64,000 nucleotides of DNA from Spirometra erinaceieuropaei (lineage: Eukaryota; Platyhelminthes; Cestoda; Diphyllobothriidea; Diphyllobothriidae): NCBI GenBank assembly GCA_902702965.1, contig CACRXP010000031.1:1894367-1958366 (forward strand), in the 5' to 3' direction. Made by a program: the position numbers and the translations under genes. This document shows, one piece after another, positions 12,014-24,000 of this stretch (position 1 is the stretch's first letter; every line of letters starts with the position of its first letter). The notes beneath the pieces were generated by a model. The model ran no database searches and had not been told where the DNA came from. It saw nothing but the letters and a program-made list of their open reading frames with translations.

Positions 12014-12539
12014 TTTCAAACAGCAATTTTAGCAGCGCTTGTTTGTTTGTAAAGCGTTGAGTTTTTTTATAGCAAGGCAAAAAGCACTGATGGTTGTGAG
12101 GGAGTATCTTCGGGGTCAGCCTTGCGCTCCGTTTTCACCCCTCTTGTGTGCCAAGGACATGCCCGATATGAGTCCACTGGAGTTGAGACCGGGCTAAGCC
12201 TCACGACACGTCGGGGTCATCAGTGAGAAAATGGTCAACACGAAACCGGCGAGAGAATTCCCCGAGGTTTGATATCCCAGTGCAGGCAGCACCAACCGCC
12301 ATATTGACTGAAATGCCCATTATGAGGACCTACGATCACGGCGCACTGAGAGCCCGACCCCACGTCGAATCAACGACTGCAGTCCCACTGTCCCAACATT
12401 CTCCCACTCCCCTTGAACACAGCGAGCCGTAATTGTTCTCCTCTTTCCACGCCCAGGAGCCTACCGTGACCCTGGGCCCACCTCATCCCCCTCACACACT
12501 AATGGCAATATTGGAAAATAAGTGTAAATTAATACTGAA

Positions 12540-12728
12540 GTGATTTTGGGTGGGCGTTTAGGGCATAATAGCATTGCCAACAAAGACAAAAGAGGCTGAA
12601 ATGGCCGTTTCAGGCATATAGGCCGTCGTAAGCCAGTCATACCCAACCCCGAAGTGTGCAACACATGGGGCTCAATCCTACAACATGTGGGTCAAAAGTA
12701 AAACGCCCTGATCACTGAACCACAGGCC
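12540..12728 (-). mobile_element. SINE-B copy, tRNA-derived, diverged
   Basis: The minus strand starts with a tRNA-like segment (GTGGTTCAGTGATCAGGGCG; B-box-like GGATTGAGCC). It continues into a body, GTTGCACACTTCGGGGTTGG, shared with the two copies at 32547-32957. A piece of the same 3' end (ATGCTATTCTGCCTATGTTA) recurs on the plus strand near 12790-12850. Confidence 0.55.
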
Positions 12729-13188
12729 CGCTGCCCTGTTGGTTGGGTATATGCTAGGGTAGGAGGGCGCTCACCGATCGTGCCATTTATGCTATTCTGC
12801 CTATGTTACGCGCCGCCATGCGGCACCTGGCGGGACTCAATGGAAAGCCCGAAGGCACAACGGGACGAGTAAGCTCCCTAAAGCAATCGGTGAGCACCGT
12901 ATGATGAAGGTAGAAGGCTCGTCGGAAAAAATGGAGTTGTACTCGTGGATTTTCGAGCTGGTGACACCAACCCGTCCTCAGAAGAAATAAACAGAGGGGA
13001 ATGTGAAATGGTCAGACCAAAATGGTTGGCGTGACAGGGCGGCCACTAAAAGGTAAGCAACTAATGTATGAAATGGGGGATGGAGACATCATTAGGCTAG
13101 GGTCCGTGGTGGGGGAGGGAAGGGGGAACTGTTGCGGCTCCCTATGTTGGAGGCTAAGGCGGATGACGATCATATCTATATATATGAG

Positions 13189-13296
13189 AAGAAAATACGA
13201 TCTCTAGAACCATAGTTTTACGGTCCTGACGTTGCAAATCAAACAGGCTTCCATCTTCAGGACAGTAGAACTATGGCTCTCGAGATCGCCTTTCCT

Positions 13297-13332
<36 letters not shown>
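13189..13332. repeat. Short hairpin followed by (AT)n microsatellite
   Basis: Segments near 13189-13225 and 13263-13299 are imperfect inverted repeats (CTCTAGAACCATAG against CTATGGCTCTCGAG). They are followed directly by about 30 bases of alternating AT at 13301-13330. Isoleucine-tyrosine ORFs across this tract are artefacts. Confidence 0.7.
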
Positions 13333-13334
<2 letters not shown>

Positions 13335-13502
13335 AACAGTGGACTCGAATCGAACATGTCCTTGGCACACAAGAGGCGTGAAAACGGAGCGCAGGTCTGA
13401 CCCCGAAGATACCCCCTCACAACCATCAGTGCTTTTTAGCCTTGCTATAAAAAAACTCAACAGTACAAAATAACAGATCCTGCTAAAATTGCTGTTTGAA
13501 AC

Positions 13503-14488
13503 GTTTCCCAATGGACGGGGCAAGTTATGCCCATGGGAACAGAAGACCAGGGTGTGGTGGCTCTCTCGCATTGAAAACCTCCATATACTCCTTTTATGTC
13601 TGCTTCGTGGTGGTGAGAGCGAATGTTTTCCTTTCGGAAGTAAGCCGACACCATCGAGACAGCGACTGTATCAGAAATTTTTGTGTTCCTTCCAGTAAGT
13701 CACATACCTTTGCCCAGGCTAACATCCGCTAACGAGCACTAACCAGTTAGCATGGCCTGAACACGGACCGAAGAATTTAGTGGCACTACCTGCTGCTGGG
13801 TAGCATGTGTGGGAGCAGCCATCTGCAGTTGATTACGGGTCTATCGAGGCAGTAACTGCTCCAGGCATATTCATCCACTTTTCGAGGCAGCTGAAGACAT
13901 GGACAGCCTCCCACTAATACTACCATCACGTCAGGTGCCGAGAATTTAGACATAATTAGAGAGAGTACTTTATTCTGTAAAGAGTGAATGAAGAATAAGT
14001 TTGAGCAGTTGACACCTGGGTGGGAGGCGCACGTCCATTGCCGTTGAGTCAGACGTCTGAGTGTCTTGAACGAGGGCATGCTTTCGTCATTCTCGAAGTT
14101 GAGTGATCGGTTTCAATAACTGTGACTGACCGAACACCGGACTGAGCTTCTCGATTTTGGAGAATTAGCCAGACGCAGTCAAAATAACGACCGCTGCCTA
14201 AGCATACGTGTTAGTGTGCGCCAGACAACGACGGACTGTTGTTGCAGATGCTTGGTATTGGGTCACCACAGGTGCTCCCTTCCCAGACCGGAGTTCAGTG
14301 AAAAATCCAAACAGAATGATGGGGAAACGGGCCTTCGGTTCAATCCAGTGAAAGAGGGCTGACATCATCAAAGCTAATGCTACTAGGAGCGTGGGCGTCT
14401 GAGGCCGACGAGAAAAGCAAGGTGATGGAGGCGGCGGCGCAAAGTCGATATTTGAGCTGTCGACTTGGACGCCAACGGCAAATTTATA
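13503..14488. other. No recognisable gene
   Basis: Frames of up to 116 codons (for example 14198-14548, minus) lack recognisable domains and overlap on both strands. Confidence 0.4.
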
Positions 14489-15481
14489 CAGTAGGTGGGC
14501 TGACTCATGAAATGTCGACTGAAATTCCGAAATGCGTTTTCGTTTCAAAAAGATTAATTAAGTAGATTTGTAAAACTAGTCAGCCTGCAACATAATTCTA
14601 TTACATATCAGTTACCTCAGGATACCGGCTTTAGAATGGAGTTCCTTCCGGCTGCATGCAAAACCTACACTCTGTAAAAAATGACTACTTATGTAGCGTG
14701 CATTTTTCTCATTGATTTTGGATGCCCCTAAAAGCCCAACTATATTTCATGGAAAACATGCATATTAATATTCATTCTTTTGCTCATTCGGTAGAAAATT
14801 ACGTCTTCTTTCAATATTATGCTCGAAGGAGGGGCACAATTCAGTTTTAAAGAAATTTCTAATTATGGGACTTCTAAATACCATGATATGGCCGTTCATA
14901 AATCATCATGTCTCTGCATTTACCAATGTGGCTCGTAAAGTTAACAACATGTTTAAAATCCTCCGCTAAATTTTATGAACACTATATGGTCCCCCTTTTT
15001 ACCGCAGAGAAATATGTGGTTTTTTATACACGTAAAATATACGGCCTGTAGTTTGGAAACCCTGAAACCAAATATAACGGTAACATATGTTCATAATTAT
15101 TCGGGAATCGGAAAAGTTGTTAAAAACCGAAGTATACCCTTACTCCGAGTATGAGATTGGAACATGACCTAATTATCTACCGAATAAGCGAAAGAATGAA
15201 TATTTTATGCATGTTTTCCATGAAATATAATTGGACTTTTAGGGGCATCCAAAATCAATGAGAAGAATGCCTGCTACATAAGTAATCATTTTTTACAGAG
15301 TGTAGGTTTTGCATGCAGCCGGAAGGAACTCCATTTGAAAGCCGGTATCCTGAGATAACTGAAATATTATAGAATTATATTGCAGACCGACTAGTTTTAC
15401 AACCCTACTTAATTAATCTTTTTGAAACGAAAACGCATTTCGGAATTTCGATTGACATCTCATGAGTTAGCCCGCCTACTG
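14489..15481. mobile_element. PalTA palindromic MITE, near full length (993 bp)
   Basis: The left end CAGTAGGTGGGCTGACTCAT and right end GAGTTAGCCCGCCTACTG are inverted copies. TA sits on both sides (14487-14488 and 15482-15483). The halves pair over nearly their whole length around a centre near 14985. This copy and 24304-25293 best represent the family. Confidence 0.88.
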
Positions 15482-15483
15482 TA

Positions 15484-16465
15484 TGCCCTCTCACTGTTTG
15501 TTGACTTGAATGGGTTTATACAGCCGGTGATAGGGAATAGGTGATAAGGGATATTGACTCATTGCGTCCTGGAACGGGTGCTGATGGGGAGACTACTCTG
15601 CCGAATTGAATCGGAAATATGGTCAGGACTCGACGGACTGAGATTGTTTGATGATATTCATCCTACTTCACGGGGGGATGTCCGTAGTGACACTCTTTGC
15701 TTCTAAATCAGTCGCATTCCTTGGTCAGCGTCGGATAGCGGACACTAACCAATTTGCACTGGTCATGGCTCATGCGATCCGAATGAGGTCGGGTTTACTA
15801 AACGGTACAGACGGGAGCCCGACACCTGACTATATGTTCTGGTCGGAACTAGGACCTACCGAACAAGCTTAATAAGACGACCGTTTCGGTCTTTCGGGCG
15901 TTGTCGTCTAAAATTTTCAACCGTCTTCAGTCAACATGACGTCCTCTTGGTTTGTTCCTACAATAAAACATATACGACGGGTGTTATGCAAACACAGATT
16001 CCAGTCAGACACGTGCCTGATAGGGAGGACGTAAGAGTGCGGTGAGTTGACAGTACGGGGTTTCCAAAATCATAAGTAAGGGAGAGAGATTTGGTTGGAC
16101 AAAGTTTATACGGAGGCGAGAGAGTCTACACTCCGATCATGAGACAGTTGCTACAAGCTGCACCATCAGCCGAGTGGCCGCCGTTGAGGTTGTTAACCTT
16201 GGCGCCAAGCGCGTACGCGCACCTGGGCTTTGTCCGTCTGCAACCAATCAGAGAAGGACACAGCCTCGATTAGCCTCCACGCCGGTGCCAAGTCGAGCGC
16301 GGCTCAGACAACTGTTTGGTAGGGCAGCGATGGGAGAACTGAGGATGGCACGGGCGGGCAGTCGCGATGGAGACTACGTACGTGGACTGTCACAAGCGGG
16401 CTCGTCCGAATCGTGGCTTAGTAAAATTACCATCCTGTCCTCTTCCCCTTGCACCGGGTCCTACA
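15484..16465. other. No recognisable gene
   Basis: Short ORFs only (74-102 codons) without recognisable domains. Confidence 0.4.
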
Positions 16466-16467
16466 TA

Positions 16468-17697
16468 CGATTAGTGACCTAACTCATGAAGTGTGTCGAA
16501 ATTTACGAATGATTGCCAATCACTCTAAAACCGACACCATTTCATGAGTCCAATGTCTATGCTAATTAAATACACGTTTAAAAAATTAAAAATAAAAGAA
16601 ATATTAAAGACGGTGTTGCGTTGTTTAAAAATGCCGATTTTTTAGAAAAGTGCAATATTCCGAAAACGTCAGAAATGGCTGTACTTTAGTAAACTTCGTT
16701 TTTAAATGTATCGACTGTATTTTCATAACAAAAACTTTGTAAGTATGAAAGTAGAAATAAAATAACGTCAAATAATAGTGTTTCAGTGAAGTTTAATAAT
16801 TAGTTTAATTAGTTTAATAATTAGTGTGATTTCACATATGACGGTTTGTCAACTGCCTACAGTCTGAGTGTAGATTCCAAAAACGTTTTCCAGGGTTCCG
16901 TGTTATCCTTGAGCCTTTTGAGTTAAGTGAGAGAGGGTTCAACAAGAAAAACTGGATTTCGCTTGAGTTCACCAATAGGGACGTCGTGGGAGCAATCGTT
17001 TTCATAAGGTGACATGGCGTGATGCTGGTCGGTGCCTAGTAAAATTTAAATAGAACTGACAGGCGTGATCGTAAACATACCATTTTGTGTTTAAACAGCG
17101 AACCTTTCTTCCGTTGAATTAACTTACACTCTTCCTTCGTTTTGGATTACGTTGGGTTTCAGACCGGCCTCGAAATATTACTGAATACTTCATGATTTTC
17201 AGTGTTTACGTCCGGTCGTCCATAAAGACAGATTCTGAAATACCTGTCTGTTGAGAACTTTAACATAATATTATTCATGAAGGCATTTGCCGAATTAGTG
17301 AGTGTTCGGGTGCTCCTTTTCACGAAGATGGTCGTTTGGGTCACATTTGATGACTCATTCAAGCATCAAACTTCATTTTCGAGAAAAATGACTGTCCGAA
17401 TATGCCTTCGATCAATAAGAAAACATTCCTTAATAAGTCACCTCTTTAAGAAGGGCTTTATTACTGCACTCTTTAGGCGGATCCCTGTGTAGTTTGTATT
17501 TTTGCACAGTGTGGCCAAGTAAAAATTTGACACTTTTGGCCGTTACTCTCACGTTCCTAAACAATACTAATATTTTTCTACCGTAACCGTAAGAACATGC
17601 CTTCCTCTATACATGGAGGCCATTTCCACAGTTTTTGTTCGCTTTTAGACTCCGTTCTTCGATTATGAATGCACAACAGAGCGCCCATATAAATACT
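16468..17697 (-). mobile_element. Truncated TA-flanked transposon, left inverted copy (1.23 kb)
   Basis: It starts after TA with CGATTAGTGACCTAACTCAT and matches, in reverse complement, the element ending at 21415. Colinearity holds to about 17697 with scattered substitutions and small indels. It lacks the last roughly 665 bp present in the right copy and stops just before the exon 1 splice acceptor. It also lacks the Merlin insertion, so it shows the empty target site near 16880-16900. I see no coding capacity. Ends resemble PalTA but the interior is different. Confidence 0.8.
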
Positions 17698-17729
17698 TCT
17701 GTTTTGTTTTTCGTTTGTCCCACAGACTC
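17698..17729 (+). promoter_or_regulatory. 3' splice acceptor just upstream of the start codon
   Basis: A pyrimidine-rich stretch (TTTTGTTTTTCGTTTGTCCC) ends in ACAG at 17722-17725, four bases before ATG 17730. The first coding exon is therefore preceded by spliced RNA, either a 5' UTR exon or a trans-spliced leader. Flatworms use spliced leaders, but the sequence alone cannot decide. Confidence 0.6.
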
Positions 17730-18080
17730 ATGTCTCCGCTGGGTCACGTGCTCCTGATTGCCCTGCTGGCTGTCCTCTACCGGTCTGCTCGAGTCTACTT
17801 CGGCGGCTGTGTCTGTTCCACAGAAGGTCGCCTGGATGGTGCAGTGGCCCTCGTCTACCCCGCCGACTCCGATGTGGGTCTGCTGACAACCAGGGGACTG
17901 GCCAGACGTGGGGCCACCGTGATCATGGCCTGCAGTTTGGTGGAAAAGTGCAACAAGGCGCGCCGTCAGCTGCTGGAGCAGTTTGGTCGCAGGTCGCAGG
18001 ATCCCCTGGACCACATTCTTGGCGAATCGAAGCTGCGTGAAGATCTCATCTCCACGATTGGCATCATAACCCCCGATCAG
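17730..18080 (+). CDS. SDR-like gene, coding exon 1 (residues 1-117)
   Basis: It begins at ATG 17730, four bases after a good acceptor. I prefer this to in-frame TTG 17715, which lies in the pyrimidine tract. It encodes the membrane anchor, the degenerate Rossmann segment and GLARRGATVIMACSLVEKC, which aligns with the second strand and helix of RDH-type SDRs. It ends CAG|GTAAAT. Codon use is GC-rich compared with the flanks, as in exons 2 and 3. The exon sits between inverted transposon copies. Confidence 0.85.
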
Positions 18081-21000
18081 GTAAATATTTGCGCTGTACC
18101 TTGCGGTTGCAGTATATATTTGAGATAGACTTCTGTTTATTTTGTCAAGCTAGGATTAAGCATAAACCAGGTTACGTAGAATATATCAGTTCGACAGTCG
18201 CAGACGAAGAGGTCTGCACGGTGTGGTGGGCGTAGGATGATGACGTGCGCGTGAATTAATTTATAGTCGTAGCAGACCTGCACAGCATCAGTCACACTCT
18301 CTCCTCCCCCACACACCTGAGCCCGGTAGGAAGACAGAGTGAGGACGGCCGGATGCGGGGCCCCGGCGTAGCCGCTTATAAAGCCAAGCAGCCCAACCAC
18401 ACCTACCACACACGGGCACTAAAAGGGAACGGAGTCCATCTGAATGTCCACAGAGACCACCTTAGGGAGGAGCCCCTGAGCCCGACTCTCGCTCAACTAG
18501 TCAGCTGCTCCACTCGCGCGAGATTGACTGCGCAGTCGGAGTTATCCTGTCAGTTTACAACCTTCCCAGTCACGAAACTGATAGCGCTACGATAGATAAA
18601 AATGTGTCAGAATGTTTATAGTGAGGAATGCCGTGGGATGGAGTCCCCGGTATGATGTGGTTATGTAGCCCCACCTGATGGACACAATAAACACTTTAAT
18701 GGACATTTACAATACGTGACCTATCTCATGAAATCTAAAAACGGAAACTGATGAGAGAATTTCTGGACGCATTTAACTTTGAGCATTTTTTCGCTCATCC
18801 ACTTCCTTCAATAAAATGTCCTTTTCTCGTGCAGAAATTGTGTTTACGTAATTATATCAAGTGAAATATCAGTAAATTTTAGCGAAAATGGACGTTGGAT
18901 TATATTCTTGCAATTTTCTATGCTAATACATATCTTAGACTCCAGTTACGCATCTTAGCGGCTTTTTCATTGAAAGGATAGCAATTTACCCGCGAGATAT
19001 TAAATAAAAAGATTTAGACGGACTATAAATTTTATTTTAAGTCCGAAAATATCCATGTTGATCAACCTGCTCACACAAAGGTCATTTTAGGAAATCCAGG
19101 GGTTTTTCAATTCCTAAATATCAAATTAGCAGATCTGAGCGATTTGGTGTCCAAAAGTGCAGTAATAACGCAGATAGGGATTTCCTCGTTTAAGTGGGCT
19201 GAAATTGTTTTGTCGTTTGGAAAATTCTACCTGATGTCACATAGATGACCGCCACGGAATGGTCATTTCCAGCTTTCAACACATGAAACACTATTTCTCG
19301 TGTAGTTTAGATTCTGCGCATATCTCATTCAGAAATAGAACGAGCAAAACATATATAGTTTCAGCAAACTATTAGTATTCATATGGACGCTCTGCCGTGC
19401 ATTCATAATCGAAGAACGGAATCTAAAAGTGGGCAGAAACAGTGGACATGACCTCAATATATAGAGAAAGGCATGCTCTTACGTTCACGGTAGAAACATA
19501 TTAGTAATTCTCAGGAACGCGAAAGAAACGGCCAAAAGTGTCACATTTTTACTTGGCCTCACCGTGCAAAAATGCAAAGTACACGGGGATCCGTCGACAG
19601 AGTGCAGTAATAAAGCATTTCTTAAAGAGGTAACTTATTAAGGAAAGTTCTTGCATTGGTCAAAGGCATATTCGTTACTGACTTTCGTTGTGGACAGCCA
19701 TTTTTCTCGAAAAGGAAGTTTGATGTTTGATTGAGTCTTCAAATGTGACCCAAACGACCGTCTTCGTGAAAAGGAGCGCCCAAACACCCAAAAATTCGGT
19801 AGATGCCTTCAAGAATAATCTTATTTTAAAGTTCTCAACAGGCAGGTAATTCAGGATCTGTCTTTATGGACGACCAGACGAAAACACTGAAAATCATGAA
19901 GTATTCAGTAGCATTTCGAGGCCGGTCTGAAACCCAACGTAATCCAAAACGAAGGAAGAGTGTAAGTTAATTCAACGGAAGAAAGGTTCGCTCTTTAAAC
20001 ACAAAATTGTACGTTTACGATCACGCCTGTCAGTTCTATTTAAATTTATTAGGCAGTGACCGGCCTCATTGCATGTCATATTATGAAAACATTTGTTCCT
20101 ACGACGTCCCCATCGGCGAAATCAAGCAAAATCCAGCTTCTCTTGTTGAATCCCATCTCATTTACTTTAAACAAATAAACTAAAGGAGGACTCACTAGAA
20201 AACTGGGTAACAATCGGGAGATGGCACCCAAAAATCCGTTACCTAGAAATAATACCTTTAACAGTGGACTCAAACGCCTTCAGGCCATATCAGCGGTTGC
20301 AGGCCTACTTTCACGCACTACTTGGACTTTCCGCAATGGCCTAACATGGGCTGGCCGAACGAACATCGCAGAAGGTTACATGGACGATGGTCGCTGTTAC
20401 CCAGCCTTCCCCATCGTTACACACGTACACCTGAATATACGGCATACGTTCGCATTATGGCAGTTTATTACAAAACAAAATCACTTTTAAATGGGATAAG
20501 TCTGCACAACATGGGACAGAAACAGTTCCCAGGCATCTGTCAAAGGCTTGGCATTGATGCCAAAACAAAAGACGATACTATACTTTGTCTTTCTGAGCCC
20601 ACACAGCTCGACCGCATACAGGGCCTGCCTCGTGGGGTTTCCTTTTCAGTCTACTCCAGTATGCCTCAATGGCATTGGTGTGCCGTCCGGTGGCAGGGTC
20701 CTTGAAGTTCTTTGAGCGGTTAACAGATAAATGTAGATAACCTTCTGAGGGAAGACGATTATACGCCTTCCACTCGTCCGTTACCACTATACTGCTTTGG
20801 CAACCCATTTTGTAATAATGGAACGGAGAGCGCGCCAACTTCGATCATTCACCTGTTCAAATAAGCCTTTCCGTCGGCTAGTATCGTACATCCCGACCAA
20901 CCACCACCCATAAAACCCCTATTACCACCTGTCCCGTAAGACAGTCTGCTTTGGTTAGGCGGTCTTTTTGGGTGCCATCTCCCGATTGTAACCGAAATCT

Positions 21001-24000
21001 GTTTTGGAATCTGCATTCAGAATGTTGGCAGATGACAAACCGTCATATATGAAATCACACTACCTATTAAACGATCTTATATGTAAACTCCACTAAAACA
21101 CTGTTATTGGACGTTATTTTATGTCTACGTTCATATTTACTGTGAGTTTGGTATGATAATGTATTCTGTACATCTAAAAACGAATTTTACTTAATTAGAG
21201 CCATTTCTGACGCTTTCGGGATACTGCGCTTTTCAAAATAAAACGGAATTTCTAAATAACGCAACACTGCCTTTAAGAATTCTTTTATGCTTTTAATTCT
21301 TTTAAACTTTTAGTTAATTAACATAGAAATCGGACTCATGAAATGGTGTCGGTTTACGAGTGATTGGCAATCATTCGTAAATTTCGACATATTTCATGAT
21401 TTAGGTCACTAACTGTACATATATGTGTACGTGTTTGCGTTGAAGTCAAATACGCTGTCTGGACAAGAAAATGTATGGCGTAAATTTTCGGCGGCGTTTT
21501 CCCAGGACGCAGAGCAAATGTGGCAAAATAGCTTATCTTCTGAGTGCATTGAATAAACCAATATGTGTGACTGTTTACCACACTTACAACACAGTTACTA
21601 ACTATAACAAGACACGCCTCTTTCGCCGATCTTGTGTCAAAGAATCTATTCCAAATTTCCGTATCACTTTTCTCGGAAATTAAACGAGGAAACGTGAAAT
21701 TGGAGTTCATATAACAGAATTAATTTCCGAGGATATTTATACGGAAACTTGAGTAAATTCTCTGGAATAGGTCTTTGCAGGCACGGTCCGAAATTTGTTA
21801 CGAAGATGTGAACTGAAATCTATCAGGTATTGCGGAATATCCGCGTAATATTCATAAGCCGTCAAAAGGCAGCCAGTAGTATACAACTGTGCACTAATTT
21901 ACCATACTGAAAACACAGGAACCAGCTAAAAGCCAAGACACGCCTGCTTCGCCGGTCTTGTGCCGAAAAATGTATTCCAGGTCTCCGTATTAATTTCCTC
22001 GGAAATTAAAAAGGCATGGTGAAACTGGAGTTCATATGCCAGCAAACACAGGGGAAGGGCTGGGGGACCCACTAACGAGCCGAACTCCCCGCAGCGGGTC
22101 GAGATCGGCGAACCACGCGGGTTTTGACTTTTAGCTAGTGCCGGTGTTTTCACTATGGGAAATTATTGCACAATCGTATACTACTGGCTGCCTGTCGGCG
22201 GTTTGTGAATATCGCGTTTATTTCGCATTAGCTGATGGATTTCAACTCAAATAGTCATACCAACTTTTGGACCGGACCTAAAGGGAAGGACATTTATGTC
22301 CTAGGAATGCGGTAGGACCTCTGCGCGTTGTTTTGCTAAATGAAGCGATATGGACGCGGAGAGGGATATGACATAGAAAAGGACTATTGTTTTATAGGCG
22401 GGAAATGTTATTTCTCCGAAATGTTTTAGGAACTGTAATCTCTATGGTGTGGAAACCAAACGCAAATCGATTTTTAGTGCGCTTGGAATGCCAACTATTT
22501 TTGACGTATTTGTTCTGCGTCTGGCGACGGACTGGATAACCGGCGTCGAGAGTTTACCCAATAAACTTTCTTGTACCCAAGAACGCAGAGCCTTCAGCTT
22601 ATATTTCTTCAGATACTCACTTCCCATTATACATATATAGTGGATGTGCTGTCTTATGAACTGTTAGCCGATACTCTAAAGCGCGTTTTTATTTGAAAAG
22701 ACTACTTAAGTTGGAACTCTATACTAATCACCACACAGGATAGGAAAGGAAAATTATGCGGTTATAAATGCTCTTCAAAGTCGCCGTATATAGCTCATAT
22801 GATTTTAAAATGGATGTTGGCCATGTTGTATGCTTTAGAAACAAAAGTAATAGATGTGTAGATATAAAACTTTATGAGTAGCCATTCCCAGTCCAAATAA
22901 TCTCACAATCAGTCTTTTTTAAAAAAATTGAAAGATACATGTTTTTCAAGTATAGAATTTCAGGAAAACGTAATTTTCCACGAAGCGAGTAAAAAAGGAT
23001 ATTCTTGTGCATGTTTTCTATAAAATATATTAAAATCTACAAAAGCATGTAAAATTGGCAGACAAAGTTCATACTACGTGGGTGGGCGTTTTTTATAGTG
23101 GGGTGTTTGTAGACGACGGGAAAGAGACTTATTTGAAAGCTAACATCCTGATAGGACTAAAATATTTTAGAATTATGCTTCACGATAATTAGTATTACAT
23201 CCCTACTTATGTAGTCTTTTCAAATCAGAAACGCATTTCGGAATTTCGGTCAACAATTTAAGAGATGGCACATCTGCTGTATACCTGTGTATATCAAAAA
23301 GTCTTACCAACAGATATAAGACATTGGAGCAAGAGGATTTCCGTCGTACTATCTATTATCAGTCAGTAGCATGTTCATCGCAGGTCAGATGTCCATACTT
23401 CGTGCTCGTTTTGGTCGGATTTTTAGCGCAGTCTAAGTCAAACGCCTTGTAGCCAGGAAAATATCGAAATGCCTCATTGGGATCAGACTAGCCTCCCGAA
23501 GATTTTGTTAAATTCGACAAATTTCTATCCCGGAGGTGACTCCGTCTGACCCCTTAAAGGCAGTGTAGCTCTCCTATCTGAACGAAAACTTCGCCGCGAT
23601 GCTATTAGCCCTCTTAGAAGTCATTCCCCTATATTGCAACTCCTTCAAGTTGCGTTGTAGTACTCAACAGTGACTGGCTGTCCATAAGATGGGAGTTGCA
23701 GCATCGTTTCTTGTCGGGTAGGCGTTGGGGGATTGCACTGCATCTATCGTCTTTCCGATCATTCATAATATCCCACGCGTTGGTGAACAAAATGTCCTCG
23801 TCCTGCCAAAATTGGGATAGCTATTTTGGTCTCGGTTGCATTTGTTCGACTTGCCATCTTTCCCGAAAGACAGACGGAGAGAGTTCCGATTTAAACCGTG
23901 CTGACAGCAGAGATTGTAGATGATCGATTGCCGGCTTAAATTCATGTGGATGCATGCAGTAAGGAACATACTGGCTCTAGACAGGCATGTGCAAAATTCC

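Larger units (their letters stand above)
12014..13502. repeat. Foldback element with ~165-bp inverted arms
   Basis: The left arm (12014-12183) begins TTCAAACAGCAATTTTAGCA and runs through TTTTTTTATAGCAAGG and TGTGTGCCAAGGACATG. The right arm (about 13338-13502) is its inverted copy with few mismatches. The interior holds a SINE copy, a short hairpin and an (AT)n tract. Ends are defined only by loss of pairing. The family is unknown. Confidence 0.65.
18715..21415 (+). mobile_element. TA-flanked transposon, right copy, with nested Merlin
   Basis: The left end CGTGACCTATCTCATGAAAT follows TA (18713-18714). The right end GGTCACTAACTG precedes TA (21416-21417). Removing the Merlin insert and one target copy leaves about 1.9 kb. 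From 19380 to the right end it pairs with 16468-17697 in inverted orientation. No transposase of its own is visible. The short end motif is shared with PalTA MITEs, suggesting the same mobilising enzyme. Confidence 0.75.

Noticed and set aside
13299..13571. Protein with Ile-Tyr repeat
   Set aside because: Produced by the (AT)n tract at 13301-13330.
17715..17729. Upstream in-frame TTG start for exon 1
   Set aside because: It lies within the pyrimidine tract before the acceptor and would be spliced out; ATG 17730 is the natural eukaryotic start.
18715..18780. Merlin-type start at 18715
   Set aside because: The end motif GTGACCTATCTCATG and TA flank match the PalTA-like ends, not GG-starting Merlin ends.
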